DNA of 64,000 nucleotides from positions 806,001 through 870,000 of the forward strand of contig NZ_JAHWXY010000001.1 of NCBI RefSeq assembly GCF_024281235.1. The letters are read 5' to 3'. The DNA comes from Shinella daejeonensis. GTDB lineage: Bacteria; Pseudomonadota; Alphaproteobacteria; Rhizobiales; Rhizobiaceae. The notes under the pieces are model-generated. The model saw nothing but the letters and a program-made list of their open reading frames with translations, did not search any database and was not told the DNA's origin. The translations under genes and the position numbers were made by a program. This document shows positions 18,728-27,719 of the stretch, piece by piece (the stretch's first letter is position 1; every line of letters begins with the position of its first letter).

Positions 18728-19180
18728 TCAGGCGTCGAACATGATCGAGCGGACCGACGAAATGAGCTTGTCGGTGGGCAGGCTGCTGAAGTTCTTGTCG
18801 ATTTCGGCCGTCGTCAGCGTGCGGACACGATCCGAGAGCCTGCCGCGCAGGTCGCCGAGCGTCTGCGGCGCCGCGCACAGCACCAGCCGGTCAAATTCCC
18901 CTTTCGCCGCATAGTCGTCGATCCTGTCGGCGATCTCGGCGGCGAACCTCTGCTGTTCCTCGCGAACGGGATCGCTCGGGTAATCCATCGCCGAGCGGCC
19001 GGGGCCGACGGAAGAATGGCTTCGGCCGGGTCTGTCGGTCATGATATCCTGCGCCTTGCGGACCTCCGTGCGGAAAATTTCCTGTTCGGGATTCTGACGC
19101 CCGTCCTTGATGAGGTTCACCCCCTTGAGCAAGCGGGCCTGGGTGCCATCGGCTGCGAGAATCCAAGTCGTACCGGTCAT
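18728..19180 (-). CDS. Host attachment protein family
   Basis: A 150-residue protein with a good AAGGGAG ribosome-binding site. It shows the family pattern of an N-terminal WILAADGTQARLL strand-helix, a central FAAEIADRIDDYAAKGEFDRLVL (by parts) and CAAPQTLGDLR, and a C-terminal TTAEIDKNFSSLP. It belongs to the family annotated as required for attachment to host cells after studies in Agrobacterium; the fold resembles an eRF1/Pelota-type domain and the molecular function is uncertain. It is monocistronic, followed by the hybrid kinase start 118 nt on. Confidence 0.85.
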   Translation of the reverse strand: MTGTTWILAADGTQARLLKGVNLIKDGRQNPEQEIFRTEVRKAQDIMTDRPGRSHSSVGPGRSAMDYPSDPVREEQQRFAAEIADRIDDYAAKGEFDRLVLCAAPQTLGDLRGRLSDRVRTLTTAEIDKNFSSLPTDKLISSVRSIMFDA

Positions 19181-19579
19181 CTTTCACTCCCTTGGTGAGG
19201 TTCAGGTCGGTGCACAGACGCAAAACTGCGCCTGCAAGCATCCAACAGGATTGTGGCAGGATGATCCTTGAGACGGCGCAATCCGCCCTCCGGTGCCGCT
19301 GTCGCAAAAACGCCGCTTGACTTTTACGGGCGGAAAGACGACATGAAGCCCGCAAGCGTCGCCCTTCGGCCGCCGCGTGAGCGTGCCTAGCGATATCCCG
19401 GATATGGGACGCGAAGAAGGAAAAGCGCAGGGATACCCAATCCGCCCTTTGGCGGAAGACTGCGCCAGACGAAAGCGACCAACCCACAAGTTCCCATTTC
19501 ACGCGGGGTTCTTGACGCCAGACGGAACCGGAAGTGCATGCCGCCTTCCGGCGAAAGACGTTTGGTGCCCCCGAAAGGT
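19181..19579. other. 399-bp intergenic region, divergent promoters and helicase leader
   Basis: It separates the divergent host-attachment gene and the DEAD-box helicase. I see no convincing gene. Part of it probably forms a long leader for the helicase; it contains small hairpins such as TCCGCC-CTTT-GGCGGA at 19441-19456. RNA helicase genes are often autoregulated through leaders, but no known riboswitch was recognised. Confidence 0.5.
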
Positions 19580-21019
19580 ATGACATTGACCACTTTCCAC
19601 GACCTCGGCCTCTCGAAGACCATCGTCGACACGCTTTCCGCACTCGGTTTTTCCACTCCGACCCCGATCCAGGAAAAGGCCATCCCGCTCGTTCTCGATG
19701 GCAGCGACCTGATCGGTCTCGCCCAGACCGGCACCGGCAAGACGGCCGCTTTCGGCCTGCCGATGATCGAGAAGCTGCTGGCCGACAGCCGTCGGCCCGA
19801 CCCGCGCAATATCCGCGCCCTGATCCTCGCCCCGACCCGTGAACTGGTGAACCAGATCGCCGACAATCTGCGCGATTTCGTGAAGAAGACGCCGCTGCGC
19901 GTCGTCACCGTCGTCGGCGGCGCCTCGATCCACAAGCAGACGCAAATGCTCGACCGCGGCACCGACATCCTCGTCGCGACCCCCGGCCGCCTGCTCGATC
20001 TCATTGCCCGCAAGGCCGTGACGCTGACGCAGGCCCGTTATCTGGTGCTCGACGAAGCCGACCAGATGCTCGACCTCGGCTTCATCCACGACCTGCGCAA
20101 GATTTCCAGGCTGGTGCCGAAGAACCGCCAGACACTGCTGTTTTCGGCCACCATGCCGAAGCTGATCGCGGAGCTTGCCGGCGAATACCTCGTCAACCCG
20201 AAGAAGGTCGAAGTGGCCCCGCCCGGCAAGGCCGCCGACAAGGTGGAGCAATATGTCCACTTCGTGCCCGGCAAGGATCAGAAGACGCAGATCCTCAAGC
20301 AGACCCTGACGGATAATCCGGACGGCCTGTCGCTGGTTTTTTCCCGAACCAAGCACGGCGCGGAAAAGCTGATGAAGCACCTCGACCACGTCGGCTTCAA
20401 GGCGGCCTCGATCCACGGAAACAAGAGCCAGGGCCAGCGTGAGCGCGCGCTGAAGGCCTTCCGCGACGGCGAGATACGTGTTCTCGTCGCCACCGATGTC
20501 GCCGCGCGCGGCATCGATATTCCCGGCGTCACCCATGTCTATAATTACGACCTGCCGGAAGTCCCAGACGCTTATGTGCACCGCATCGGTCGCACCGCCC
20601 GCAATGGCCGCGACGGCATCGCCATCGCCTTCTGCACGCCCGACGATGTCCATCTGCTGCGCGATATCGAACGGCTGATGGGCATCAGCATCGCGGTGGC
20701 CAGCGGCGACGTCCCGGCCGGCAATCTTCCCGGCGCCGGCGGCAAGTCGAAGAAGGGCCGCAACGGCCGGGGCGGCGGCCAGCACGCCGCCAACGGCCGC
20801 GCCGGCAAGCGTCCGCAGCGCCAGTCCTTCGGCGATCGCGGCCAGCCGACGGCCGAGGGTGGCGCCGACGCCGGCAAGCGCGCATCCGGCCGTCCGCCGC
20901 AAAAGCAGGGCGAACGCCACAACCGCAACCATGCCGGTAACGCAACCGGCCAGCCCGGCCGCCCGCCACGCCAGGGCCGGCAGCGCCGGCCGGAAGGCCA
21001 GCATCGCGAACAGGCCTGA
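19580..21019 (+). CDS. DEAD-box ATP-dependent RNA helicase (RhlE-like)
   Basis: The ATG at 19580 (or TTG at 19586) gives about 479 residues. All helicase motifs are present in order: Q motif FSTPTPIQ, I AQTGTGKTA, Ia PTRELV, Ib TPGR, II DEAD, III SAT, V ATDVAARGIDIP and VI HRIGRTAR. A basic, Gly/Arg/Gln-rich disordered tail of about 110 residues follows, typical of RhlE-type proteins and probably RNA binding. It unwinds structured RNA in ribosome assembly, decay or cold adaptation. A strong terminator follows at 21042. Confidence 0.92.
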   Translation: MTLTTFHDLGLSKTIVDTLSALGFSTPTPIQEKAIPLVLDGSDLIGLAQTGTGKTAAFGLPMIEKLLADSRRPDPRNIRALILAPTRELVNQIADNLRDFVKKTPLRVVTVVGGASIHKQTQMLDRGTDILVATPGRLLDLIARKAVTLTQARYLVLDEADQMLDLGFIHDLRKISRLVPKNRQTLLFSATMPKLIAELAGEYLVNPKKVEVAPPGKAADKVEQYVHFVPGKDQKTQILKQTLTDNPDGLSLVFSRTKHGAEKLMKHLDHVGFKAASIHGNKSQGQRERALKAFRDGEIRVLVATDVAARGIDIPGVTHVYNYDLPEVPDAYVHRIGRTARNGRDGIAIAFCTPDDVHLLRDIERLMGISIAVASGDVPAGNLPGAGGKSKKGRNGRGGGQHAANGRAGKRPQRQSFGDRGQPTAEGGADAGKRASGRPPQKQGERHNRNHAGNATGQPGRPPRQGRQRRPEGQHREQA

Positions 21020-21041
21020 TCGGGCCTGCATATAGATCGGG

Positions 21042-21072
21042 AAACGGCGGCCTTCGGGCCGCCGTTTCTTCT
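21042..21072 (+). terminator. Rho-independent terminator of the helicase gene
   Basis: An 11-bp perfect stem (21042-21052 with 21057-21067) closed by a TTCG tetraloop and followed by TTTCTTCTT. It begins 22 nt after the helicase stop codon. Confidence 0.9.
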
Positions 21073-21082
21073 TGCGCCATCG

Positions 21083-21979
21083 TCAGGCCCGATCCGCAGC
21101 CGTCACGCCCGTATCGCGACGATTGGTGAGATAGACCCCGACCGCCACGATGACGGCCCCGAGGATCATCGACGTCGTCAGCTCTTCGCCGAGGATGACG
21201 GCGGCCTGCAAGGCCGCGATGGGCGGGACGAGATAGATCAGCGACGCCGCCCGCGAAACCTGCCCGCGCCGCAGAAGATAAAGCAGCAGCAGGATCGCCC
21301 CCATCGAGATCCCGAAGACCGACCAGAGCAGCACGGCGAGGAAGCCGAAACCCCAGTCGACATGAAAATCCTCCAGCATGAACGCCAGCGGCAAGGTCAC
21401 GATCAGCGCGCCGGCATATTGCAGCGTGGCGATGGCGCGGATATCCCCGGCAGGCAGATACTGCTTCTGATAGATCGTGCCATAGGTCACGGCCGCCATG
21501 CCGAGGATATTGACGACGATGGCGAAGACGGGAATTTCAGCAGAGCCATGACCGAAGAATTTCGGCAACACGGCGATCAGCACTCCGAAAAAGCCGAGAC
21601 AGAGCCCCCCTTTCTGCATTCCGCTCAACCGTTCGCCGATGAGGAAGGACGCGGCAAGCGCCGTCATCAGCGGCTGGAGCGCGGCGATGATCGAGGAAAG
21701 CGCCGCCGGCACGCCCTGACCGATCGCCCACCAGACGGCGGCAAGATAAATGCCGTGCAGAAACATGCCCGAAACCACCGCATGCACGATCACCCGCCGC
21801 TCGCGCGGCCAGGTCACCCCGGAAAGCCGGCAGAAGGCCGTAAAGGCGAGCGCCGCCACCACATAGCGGATCGTCAGGAAGGTCAGCGGCTCGGAGACGA
21901 GTGTCCCGAACTTGGCGACGACCCAGCCCGTGGACCACAGCAGGACGAAAATGGCCGGAGCCAGGCGATCGAGGGTCAT
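21083..21979 (-). CDS. DMT superfamily (EamA) transporter
   Basis: A 298-residue inner-membrane protein with ten predicted spans in two EamA repeats. It opens with IFVLLWSTGWVVAKFG and its second repeat ends LVPPIAALQAAVILGEEL (by parts). EamA proteins export or import small metabolites, and the substrate is unknown. It is convergent with the helicase gene and is not linked by operon to the arabonate genes, which lie upstream on the same strand behind a large hairpin. Confidence 0.88.
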   Translation of the reverse strand: MTLDRLAPAIFVLLWSTGWVVAKFGTLVSEPLTFLTIRYVVAALAFTAFCRLSGVTWPRERRVIVHAVVSGMFLHGIYLAAVWWAIGQGVPAALSSIIAALQPLMTALAASFLIGERLSGMQKGGLCLGFFGVLIAVLPKFFGHGSAEIPVFAIVVNILGMAAVTYGTIYQKQYLPAGDIRAIATLQYAGALIVTLPLAFMLEDFHVDWGFGFLAVLLWSVFGISMGAILLLLYLLRRGQVSRAASLIYLVPPIAALQAAVILGEELTTSMILGAVIVAVGVYLTNRRDTGVTAADRA

Positions 21980-22077
21980 GGATGCTCCGGCGCGGCAAGA
22001 GGAACCCGAGCGTTAGATCCTGCCCTTCGGAAGATCAAAACAATTCGCCTGATACTAAGGTTCAATGCACAGCAAGC

Positions 22078-22119
22078 GGCCATGACGCGGCGCGGCGGAA
22101 ACCGCACCGCGTCATGGCC
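22078..22119. terminator. 13-bp perfect inverted repeat after the arabonate dehydratase gene
   Basis: GGCCATGACGCGG at 22078-22090 pairs with its exact complement at 22107-22119 across a 16-nt loop. It lies a few bases past the stop of the arabonate dehydratase gene. No long T tract follows on the minus strand, so it may act as a stabilising hairpin or a weak terminator at the operon end. Confidence 0.6.
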
Positions 22120-22125
22120 GTCGCC

Positions 22126-23871
22126 TCAGTGGCTGTCGCGGTCCATCGGGATCCGCGAGCCGCGCTGGCCGACGAGGAAGTCGAGATCCGCGCCGGTATC
22201 GGCCTGCATCACCGTCTTGACGTAGAGACCGCCGTAGCCGCCGACGAGCGGCTGGACGGGATTGACCCAGGCCGCCCGGCGGCGGGCCAATTCCTCATCC
22301 GGAACCTTCAGTTCCAGCTTGCGGGCGGGGATATCCACTTCGATGATATCGCCGTTCTCCACCAGCGCCAGCGGGCCGCCGTCGGCGGCTTCCGGCGCGG
22401 TATGCAGGATGACCGTGCCATAGGCGGTGCCGGACATGCGGGCGTCCGAAATGCGGATCATGTCGGTGATCCCTTTCTTCAGCACCTTGGGCGGCAGGCC
22501 CATGTTGCCGACCTCGGCCATGCCCGGATAGCCCTTCGGCCCGCAATATTTCAGCACCATGATGCAGGTCTCGTCGATATCGAGATCGTCGCGGTTGATG
22601 CGGGCGTGATAGTCCTCGATGCTTTCAAACACCACGGCGCGGCCGGTGTGCTGCATAAGATGCGGCGAGGCGGCCGACGGTTTCAGCACCGCCCCCTTCG
22701 GCGCGAGGTTGCCGCGCAGCACGACGATGCCGCCCGAAGAGGTCAGCGCCTTGTCGGCCGGCAGGATCACGTCCTCGTTCCAGTTGACGACGTCCTTGAC
22801 CTCGTCCCATACCGTCTCGCCGGAGACCGTCAGCGCGTCCTTGTGCAGGAGGCCGGCCTCGCCGAGGCGCTTCAGCACGACGGGCAGGCCGCCGGCATAG
22901 AAGAACTCCTCCATCAGGTACTTGCCCGACGGCATCAGGTTGACGATGGTCGACACGTCGCGGCCGCAGCGGTCCCAGTCGTCCAGTGTCAGATCGATGC
23001 CGACGCGGCCGGCGATGGCGAGCAGGTGGATCACCGCATTGGTCGAGCCGCCGATGGCGGCATTGGTGCGGATGGCGTTCTCGAAGGCCTGCCTGGTCAT
23101 GACCTCGGAGGGCTTCAGATCGTCCTTGACCATCTGGACGATGCGCCGGCCAGTCAGTTGCGCCATGACCCGGCGACGGGAATCGACCGCCGGGATCGCG
23201 GCGTTGCCGGAAAGCGCCATGCCCAGCGCCTCGGCCATCGACGCCATGGTGGAGGCGGTGCCCATGGTGTTGCAGGTGCCGGACGAGCGGCTCATCGAGG
23301 CTTCCGCCTCAAGGAACTCGGCCTGCGTCATCTCGCCGGCCTTCACCATTTCGGAGAATTTCCACAGATGCGTGCCCGAGCCGACGCGCTCACCGCGGAA
23401 ATAGCCGTTGAGCATCGGCCCGCCGGTGACGACGATCGAGGGCAGGTCGACCGAGGCCGCGCCCATCAGCAGCGACGGGGTGGTCTTGTCGCAGCCGACC
23501 AGCAGCACACAGCCATCCATCGGCTGGCCGCGGATCACCTCCTCGACCGCCAGCGCGGCGAGATTGCGGAACATCATCGCCGTGGGGCGGAAGGTGTTTT
23601 CCGACGCCGAGAAGACGGGCACCTCCATCGGGAAGCCGCCCGCCTCCCACACACCGGCCTTCACCTTCTCGGCAAGCTCGCGCAGGTGGCCGTTGCACGG
23701 CGTCATGTCCGACCAGGTGTTGAGGATGCCGATCACCGGGCGACCGTCAAACAGGTCGTTCGGATAGCCCTGGTTCTTCAGCCAGCCACGGTGGTAGATC
23801 GCATCGCGACTGGTGCCGCCGAACCATTCCTGCGATCTCAGCTTGCGCGGCCATTCTGCTTTCTTCGTCAT
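22126..23871 (-). CDS. araC: L-arabonate dehydratase (IlvD/Edd family)
   Basis: The ATG at 23869-23871 gives 581 residues starting MTKKAEWPRKLRSQEWFGG, which resembles the characterised Rhizobium leguminosarum L-arabinonate dehydratase closely along its length as I recall it. [2Fe-2S] cysteines sit in GCDKTTPS and SSGTCNTMGT; the catalytic region SDARMSGTAYGTV is intact. It dehydrates L-arabonate (and some other sugar acids) to 2-keto-3-deoxy-L-arabonate in the non-phosphorylative pathway to 2-oxoglutarate. It is last in the chvE-ggu operon, 53 nt after the aldehyde dehydrogenase. The symbol follows the pentose-oxidation usage and is unrelated to the AraC regulator. Confidence 0.88.
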   Translation of the reverse strand: MTKKAEWPRKLRSQEWFGGTSRDAIYHRGWLKNQGYPNDLFDGRPVIGILNTWSDMTPCNGHLRELAEKVKAGVWEAGGFPMEVPVFSASENTFRPTAMMFRNLAALAVEEVIRGQPMDGCVLLVGCDKTTPSLLMGAASVDLPSIVVTGGPMLNGYFRGERVGSGTHLWKFSEMVKAGEMTQAEFLEAEASMSRSSGTCNTMGTASTMASMAEALGMALSGNAAIPAVDSRRRVMAQLTGRRIVQMVKDDLKPSEVMTRQAFENAIRTNAAIGGSTNAVIHLLAIAGRVGIDLTLDDWDRCGRDVSTIVNLMPSGKYLMEEFFYAGGLPVVLKRLGEAGLLHKDALTVSGETVWDEVKDVVNWNEDVILPADKALTSSGGIVVLRGNLAPKGAVLKPSAASPHLMQHTGRAVVFESIEDYHARINRDDLDIDETCIMVLKYCGPKGYPGMAEVGNMGLPPKVLKKGITDMIRISDARMSGTAYGTVILHTAPEAADGGPLALVENGDIIEVDIPARKLELKVPDEELARRRAAWVNPVQPLVGGYGGLYVKTVMQADTGADLDFLVGQRGSRIPMDRDSH

Positions 23872-23924
23872 GTCTCTTACTGCCCCTGAACGGACCGACC
23901 GGCCGAAGCCGGTCGGCCTGCGCC

Positions 23925-25358
23925 TCACGCCATCGTGTAGGCGGTCTTGACGGTTGTGTAGAATTCGCTGGCGTATCTGCCCTGCTCGCGCGGCCCGTAG
24001 GAAGAGCCCTTGCGGCCGCCGAAGGGCACATGGAAATCGACGCCCGCCGTCGGCAGGTTGACCATCACCATGCCGGCCTCGGAATTGCGCTTGAAATGCG
24101 TGGCGTGCTTGAGGCTCGTCGTGGCGATGCCGGAGGAAAGGCCGAAGGCCGTGTCATTGGCGACGGCAAGGGCCTCATCGTAGTCCTTGACGCGGATAAC
24201 GGCCGCGACCGGGCCGAAGATTTCCTCGCGGGAAATCCGCATCTGGTTCGTCGCCTCGGTGAAGAGCGCCGGTTGCAGGTAGAAGCCGGGATTGTCGCGC
24301 TCCAGCCGCTCGCCGCCGAAGGCGAGCTTCGCGCCCTCCTGCCGGCCGATCTCGATATAGTCGGTATCCTGCTTGAGCTGGCTCTCGTCGACGACCGGGC
24401 CGACATGCGTGCCGGCCTTCAGCGCGTCGTCGACGACGACGCCTTTCAGCCGCTCGATGGCCGCCGCCACGAAGCGGTCGTGAATACCCTCGGTGACGAT
24501 GACGCGCGAGGATGCCGTGCAGCGTTGGCCCGTCGAGAAGAAGGCCGAATTGACAGCGGCCTCGACCGCCACGCCGATATCCGCGTCGTCGAGCACGACG
24601 AAGGGGTTCTTGCCGCCCATTTCGAGCTGGAACTTGCGGTTATGCTCGATGGAGGCGGCCGCGACGCGCTTGCCGGTTCCGGTCGAGCCGGTAAACGTGA
24701 TGGCGTCGACGTCGGGGCTGTCGAGGATCGTCTGGCCGACCACGGAGCCGCGTCCCATGACGAGGTTCAGGACGCCGCCGGGCAGGCCGGCGCGCACGAG
24801 GATGTCAACGATCGCCCAGGAACTGCCGGGAACCAGATCGGCCGGCTTGAAGACCACGGTGTTGCCGTAGCAGAGCGCCGGCGCGATCTTCCAGGCGGGG
24901 ATGGCGATCGGAAAATTCCACGGCGTGATGATGCCGACGACGCCGACCGGCTCGCGGGTGACCTCGACGCCGACCCCCGGCCGCACCGACGGCAGCGTCT
25001 CGCCGGCCAGTCGCAGGCATTCGCCGGCGAAGAAATCGAAGATCTGCCCGGCGCGCACCGTCTCGCCGATGCCTTCGGCGAGCGTCTTGCCCTCCTCACG
25101 CGAAAGCAGCCGGCCGAGTTCGTCCTTGCGGGCGAGGATCTCGTCGGCGGTCTTGCGGAGAATGGCGTGGCGTTCGAGGACGCCGGAGCGCGACCAAGCC
25201 GGGAACGCCGCCTTCGCCGCGGCGATCGCCGCCTTGGTGTCTTCTGCGGAAGCACGGGCGTATTCGCCCACGACGTCGTTGGTGTTCGACGGGTTGATGT
25301 TCTTCGACGCATCCGTGCCGACCCACTCGCCGGCGATGAGGTTCTGGTGAATTGTCAT
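23925..25358 (-). CDS. Aldehyde dehydrogenase, probable 2-oxoglutarate semialdehyde dehydrogenase
   Basis: A 477-residue NAD(P)-dependent aldehyde dehydrogenase with IITPWNFPIAIPAWK, FTGSTGTGKRV, catalytic Glu in FQLEMGGKNP and catalytic Cys in STGQRCTASS. It sits between gguC and L-arabonate dehydratase, so oxidation of 2-oxoglutarate semialdehyde (the last step of L-arabinose/D-xylose oxidation) is the natural assignment. The substrate is inferred from context; a related role with succinate semialdehyde is possible. Confidence 0.85.
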   Translation of the reverse strand: MTIHQNLIAGEWVGTDASKNINPSNTNDVVGEYARASAEDTKAAIAAAKAAFPAWSRSGVLERHAILRKTADEILARKDELGRLLSREEGKTLAEGIGETVRAGQIFDFFAGECLRLAGETLPSVRPGVGVEVTREPVGVVGIITPWNFPIAIPAWKIAPALCYGNTVVFKPADLVPGSSWAIVDILVRAGLPGGVLNLVMGRGSVVGQTILDSPDVDAITFTGSTGTGKRVAAASIEHNRKFQLEMGGKNPFVVLDDADIGVAVEAAVNSAFFSTGQRCTASSRVIVTEGIHDRFVAAAIERLKGVVVDDALKAGTHVGPVVDESQLKQDTDYIEIGRQEGAKLAFGGERLERDNPGFYLQPALFTEATNQMRISREEIFGPVAAVIRVKDYDEALAVANDTAFGLSSGIATTSLKHATHFKRNSEAGMVMVNLPTAGVDFHVPFGGRKGSSYGPREQGRYASEFYTTVKTAYTMA

Positions 25359-25409
25359 GGTGTCATGTCTCCTGTCACTGGCGGCCAGGCAGGCCGACCG
25401 CCTTGCGAA

Positions 25410-26405
25410 TTACAGCTGGCGAACGACGATCTCTTCCTCGGAAGCGACGGCCAGCGGATTGCGCAGCGGCAGCCCGAAGCCTTCCGCACCGATCTCGAAG
25501 ACGTCGCCCGCTTCCGTACGGATCCCGTCGCCGAAAGACAACGTCGCCGTGCCGAACATATGGACATGCACATCGCCGGGCGCACGGAAAAGCCCGTATT
25601 TGAAATGGTGATACTCAAGATTGGCGAAGCTGTGCGACATGTTCGCCTCCCCCGATACGAAGGGTTTTTCCCACAGAAGCTTGCCGCCGCGCAGGATACG
25701 CGAGAAGCCGCGGATATCCTCCGGCGGCGCGCCGATACGGATTTCCGGACCGAAGCTCGCCTGCCGCAGCTTCGAATGGGCGAGATAGAGATAGTTGATC
25801 CGCTCCGTCACGTGATCGGAAAACTCGTTCGAAACGGCAAAGCCCACGCGGAAGGGCGTCCCGTCGTCGGCGATCACATAGATACCCGCCATTTCCGGTT
25901 CCTCGCCGCCGTCGAGCGCGAAGGAGGGCGAGGTGAGCGCCGCGCCGGGCGCGACGGCCTGCGTGCCGTTGCCCTTGTAGAACCACTCCGGCTGCACGCC
26001 CTTCTCACCGGCCGCCGGCTTGCCGTTTTCGAGGCCCATGCGGAACATCTTCATCGAATCGGTCAGCGTCTCCTCGGCCGCTTCCGTCGTCTTCTTGTGC
26101 ATGGAATCGCGCGTCGCCGCCGAGCCGAGATGGGTGAGCCCCGTGCCGGTGAGGTGCAGATGCGCGGGATCCGGATGGGTGATCGGCGCAAGCATCCGCC
26201 CCTCGCCGTAGGCGGCCTCAAGGTCCACGGCCTCGCCCAGCCCCTTCGCCTCGATCACCGCGGCGAGAGAGCGGCCGCTGTTCGCCGCCTCGAGCGCCAG
26301 CGCATGGACGCTTTGCGCGCCCTTCACCGCCCGGGCGGGCCCGCCCTCCTCGCGCATTGCTACGGTGATGGAGCCATCGGCATTGCGGATCTGCGATATC
26401 AGCAT
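25410..26405 (-). CDS. gguC: GguC/AraD1 family protein (FAH superfamily)
   Basis: The ATG at 26403-26405 gives 331 residues. The C-terminal half has the fumarylacetoacetate-hydrolase-like pattern with FAVSNEFSDHVTE, LRQASFGPEIRIG and GDVHVHMFGTATLSFGDG. GguC is the fourth gene of the Agrobacterium chvE-gguA-gguB-gguC operon. Related proteins have been proposed as 2-keto-3-deoxy-L-arabonate dehydratases. Here it lies between the transporter and the two arabonate-pathway enzymes, fitting the missing dehydratase step. Function is inferred. Confidence 0.85.
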   Translation of the reverse strand: MLISQIRNADGSITVAMREEGGPARAVKGAQSVHALALEAANSGRSLAAVIEAKGLGEAVDLEAAYGEGRMLAPITHPDPAHLHLTGTGLTHLGSAATRDSMHKKTTEAAEETLTDSMKMFRMGLENGKPAAGEKGVQPEWFYKGNGTQAVAPGAALTSPSFALDGGEEPEMAGIYVIADDGTPFRVGFAVSNEFSDHVTERINYLYLAHSKLRQASFGPEIRIGAPPEDIRGFSRILRGGKLLWEKPFVSGEANMSHSFANLEYHHFKYGLFRAPGDVHVHMFGTATLSFGDGIRTEAGDVFEIGAEGFGLPLRNPLAVASEEEIVVRQL

Positions 26406-26510
26406 GGTGTCGTCTTCCTTCCCGGACGCCGGCCCGCAGCCTGAGCGTCCCTTTACCCGGCGTCGCCGCCGTTCAACAGTCAATTGGTCGTGGGGACCGA
26501 CCGCTTCGGA

Positions 26511-27719
26511 TCAGCCCTTGTTCTTATTGTAGACGTCGAAGAACACGGCGGCGAGCAATACCAGACCCTTGATGAGTTGCTGATAGTCGATGCCGATGCC
26601 CACGATCGACATGCCGTTGTTCATGACGCCCATGATGAAAGCGCCGATGACCGCGCCGGTGATCTTGCCCACGCCGCCCGACGCCGATGCGCCGCCGATG
26701 AAACAGGCCGCGATCACGTCCAGCTCGAAGCCGACGCCGGCTTTCGGCGTCGCCGAGTTGAGGCGCGCCGCAATGATCATGCCGGCAAGGGCGGCAAGCG
26801 CTCCCATGTTGACGAAGGCATAGAAGGTCAGCCGCTCAGTGTTGATGCCCGACAGTTTCGCCGCCTTCTCGTTGCCGCCCATGGCGTAGATGCGACGGCC
26901 GACGGTCGTGCGGGTGGTGACGAAAGTATAAAGGGCGATCAGGACGCCCATCACGACCAGCACGTTGGGCAGCCCCCGGTAGGTGGCGAGCTGGAAGCCG
27001 ATGAAGATCGCGACCGCACCCATCACGCCCATCTGCACGAGAAAGAAGCCGAAGGGCTCGTTCTCGCTGCCGTGCTGCTCGTTCACCCGACGTTCGCGCA
27101 GCCCGGCATAGACGGCATAGGCCACCAGCGCGACGACCGCCACGAGCGCCACATAGTTCTTGATGACGCTCGTGGCGGGGTCGGTGAACGACAGGAAATC
27201 CGGGATGAAGCCGGTGGAAAGAACCTGGAAGTCCTTCGGGAACGGTCCCACGGGGCGGCCGCCGAGCACGACATAGGTCATGCCGCGGAAGACGAGCATG
27301 CCGGCGAGCGTGACGATGAAGGAGGGAATCTTCTGATAGGCCACCCAGTAGCCCTGCGCCGCCCCCATCAGTGCGCCGGCCATGATGCACAGCGGCACGA
27401 CGGCGATGGCCGGCAATTGCCATTTCACCAGCATGATCGCCGATATCGCGCCGATGAAGGCGACGATCGAGCCGACCGACAGATCGATATGCCCCGCCAC
27501 GATGATCAGCAGCATGCCGAGCGCCATGATGACGATGAACGAATTCTGGAGCACGAGATTGGTGATGTTGACCGGGCGGAAGAGCACGCCGTTCGTGACG
27601 ACCTGGAAGAAGATCATGATCATCACCAGCGCCACGAGCAGGCCGTATTCGCGGATGTTCCTCTTGAGATAGTCCCCGACAGAGGGCTGTTTTTTCGGAA
27701 GCGTCGTGTCGGTGGCCAT
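26511..27719 (-). CDS. gguB: Sugar ABC transporter permease GguB
   Basis: A 402-residue polytopic permease of the ribose/xylose type with VAGHIDLSVGS in the early part, IPSFIVTLAGMLVFRG and GGNEKAAKLSGIN. It forms the membrane channel for the ChvE-GguA system that imports glucose, galactose, arabinose and xylose in agrobacteria. The start codon overlaps the gguA stop by one base (TAATG), implying translational coupling. Confidence 0.93.
   Translation of the reverse strand: MATDTTLPKKQPSVGDYLKRNIREYGLLVALVMIMIFFQVVTNGVLFRPVNITNLVLQNSFIVIMALGMLLIIVAGHIDLSVGSIVAFIGAISAIMLVKWQLPAIAVVPLCIMAGALMGAAQGYWVAYQKIPSFIVTLAGMLVFRGMTYVVLGGRPVGPFPKDFQVLSTGFIPDFLSFTDPATSVIKNYVALVAVVALVAYAVYAGLRERRVNEQHGSENEPFGFFLVQMGVMGAVAIFIGFQLATYRGLPNVLVVMGVLIALYTFVTTRTTVGRRIYAMGGNEKAAKLSGINTERLTFYAFVNMGALAALAGMIIAARLNSATPKAGVGFELDVIAACFIGGASASGGVGKITGAVIGAFIMGVMNNGMSIVGIGIDYQQLIKGLVLLAAVFFDVYNKNKG

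Noticed and set aside
22011-22030. GGAAC...CGTT near 22011
   Set aside because: The spacing is 5 bp, not 16-17, so it is a chance match.
21901-23889. A 662-codon open frame on the plus strand
   Set aside because: It mirrors L-arabonate dehydratase, whose catalytic motifs are intact on the minus strand; no conserved features in the mirror frame.
24030-26444. An 804-codon open frame on the plus strand
   Set aside because: It is antisense to the aldehyde dehydrogenase and gguC, both of which have full family motifs. The frame is rich in Arg, Gly and Asp with no domain, typical of high-GC antisense frames.
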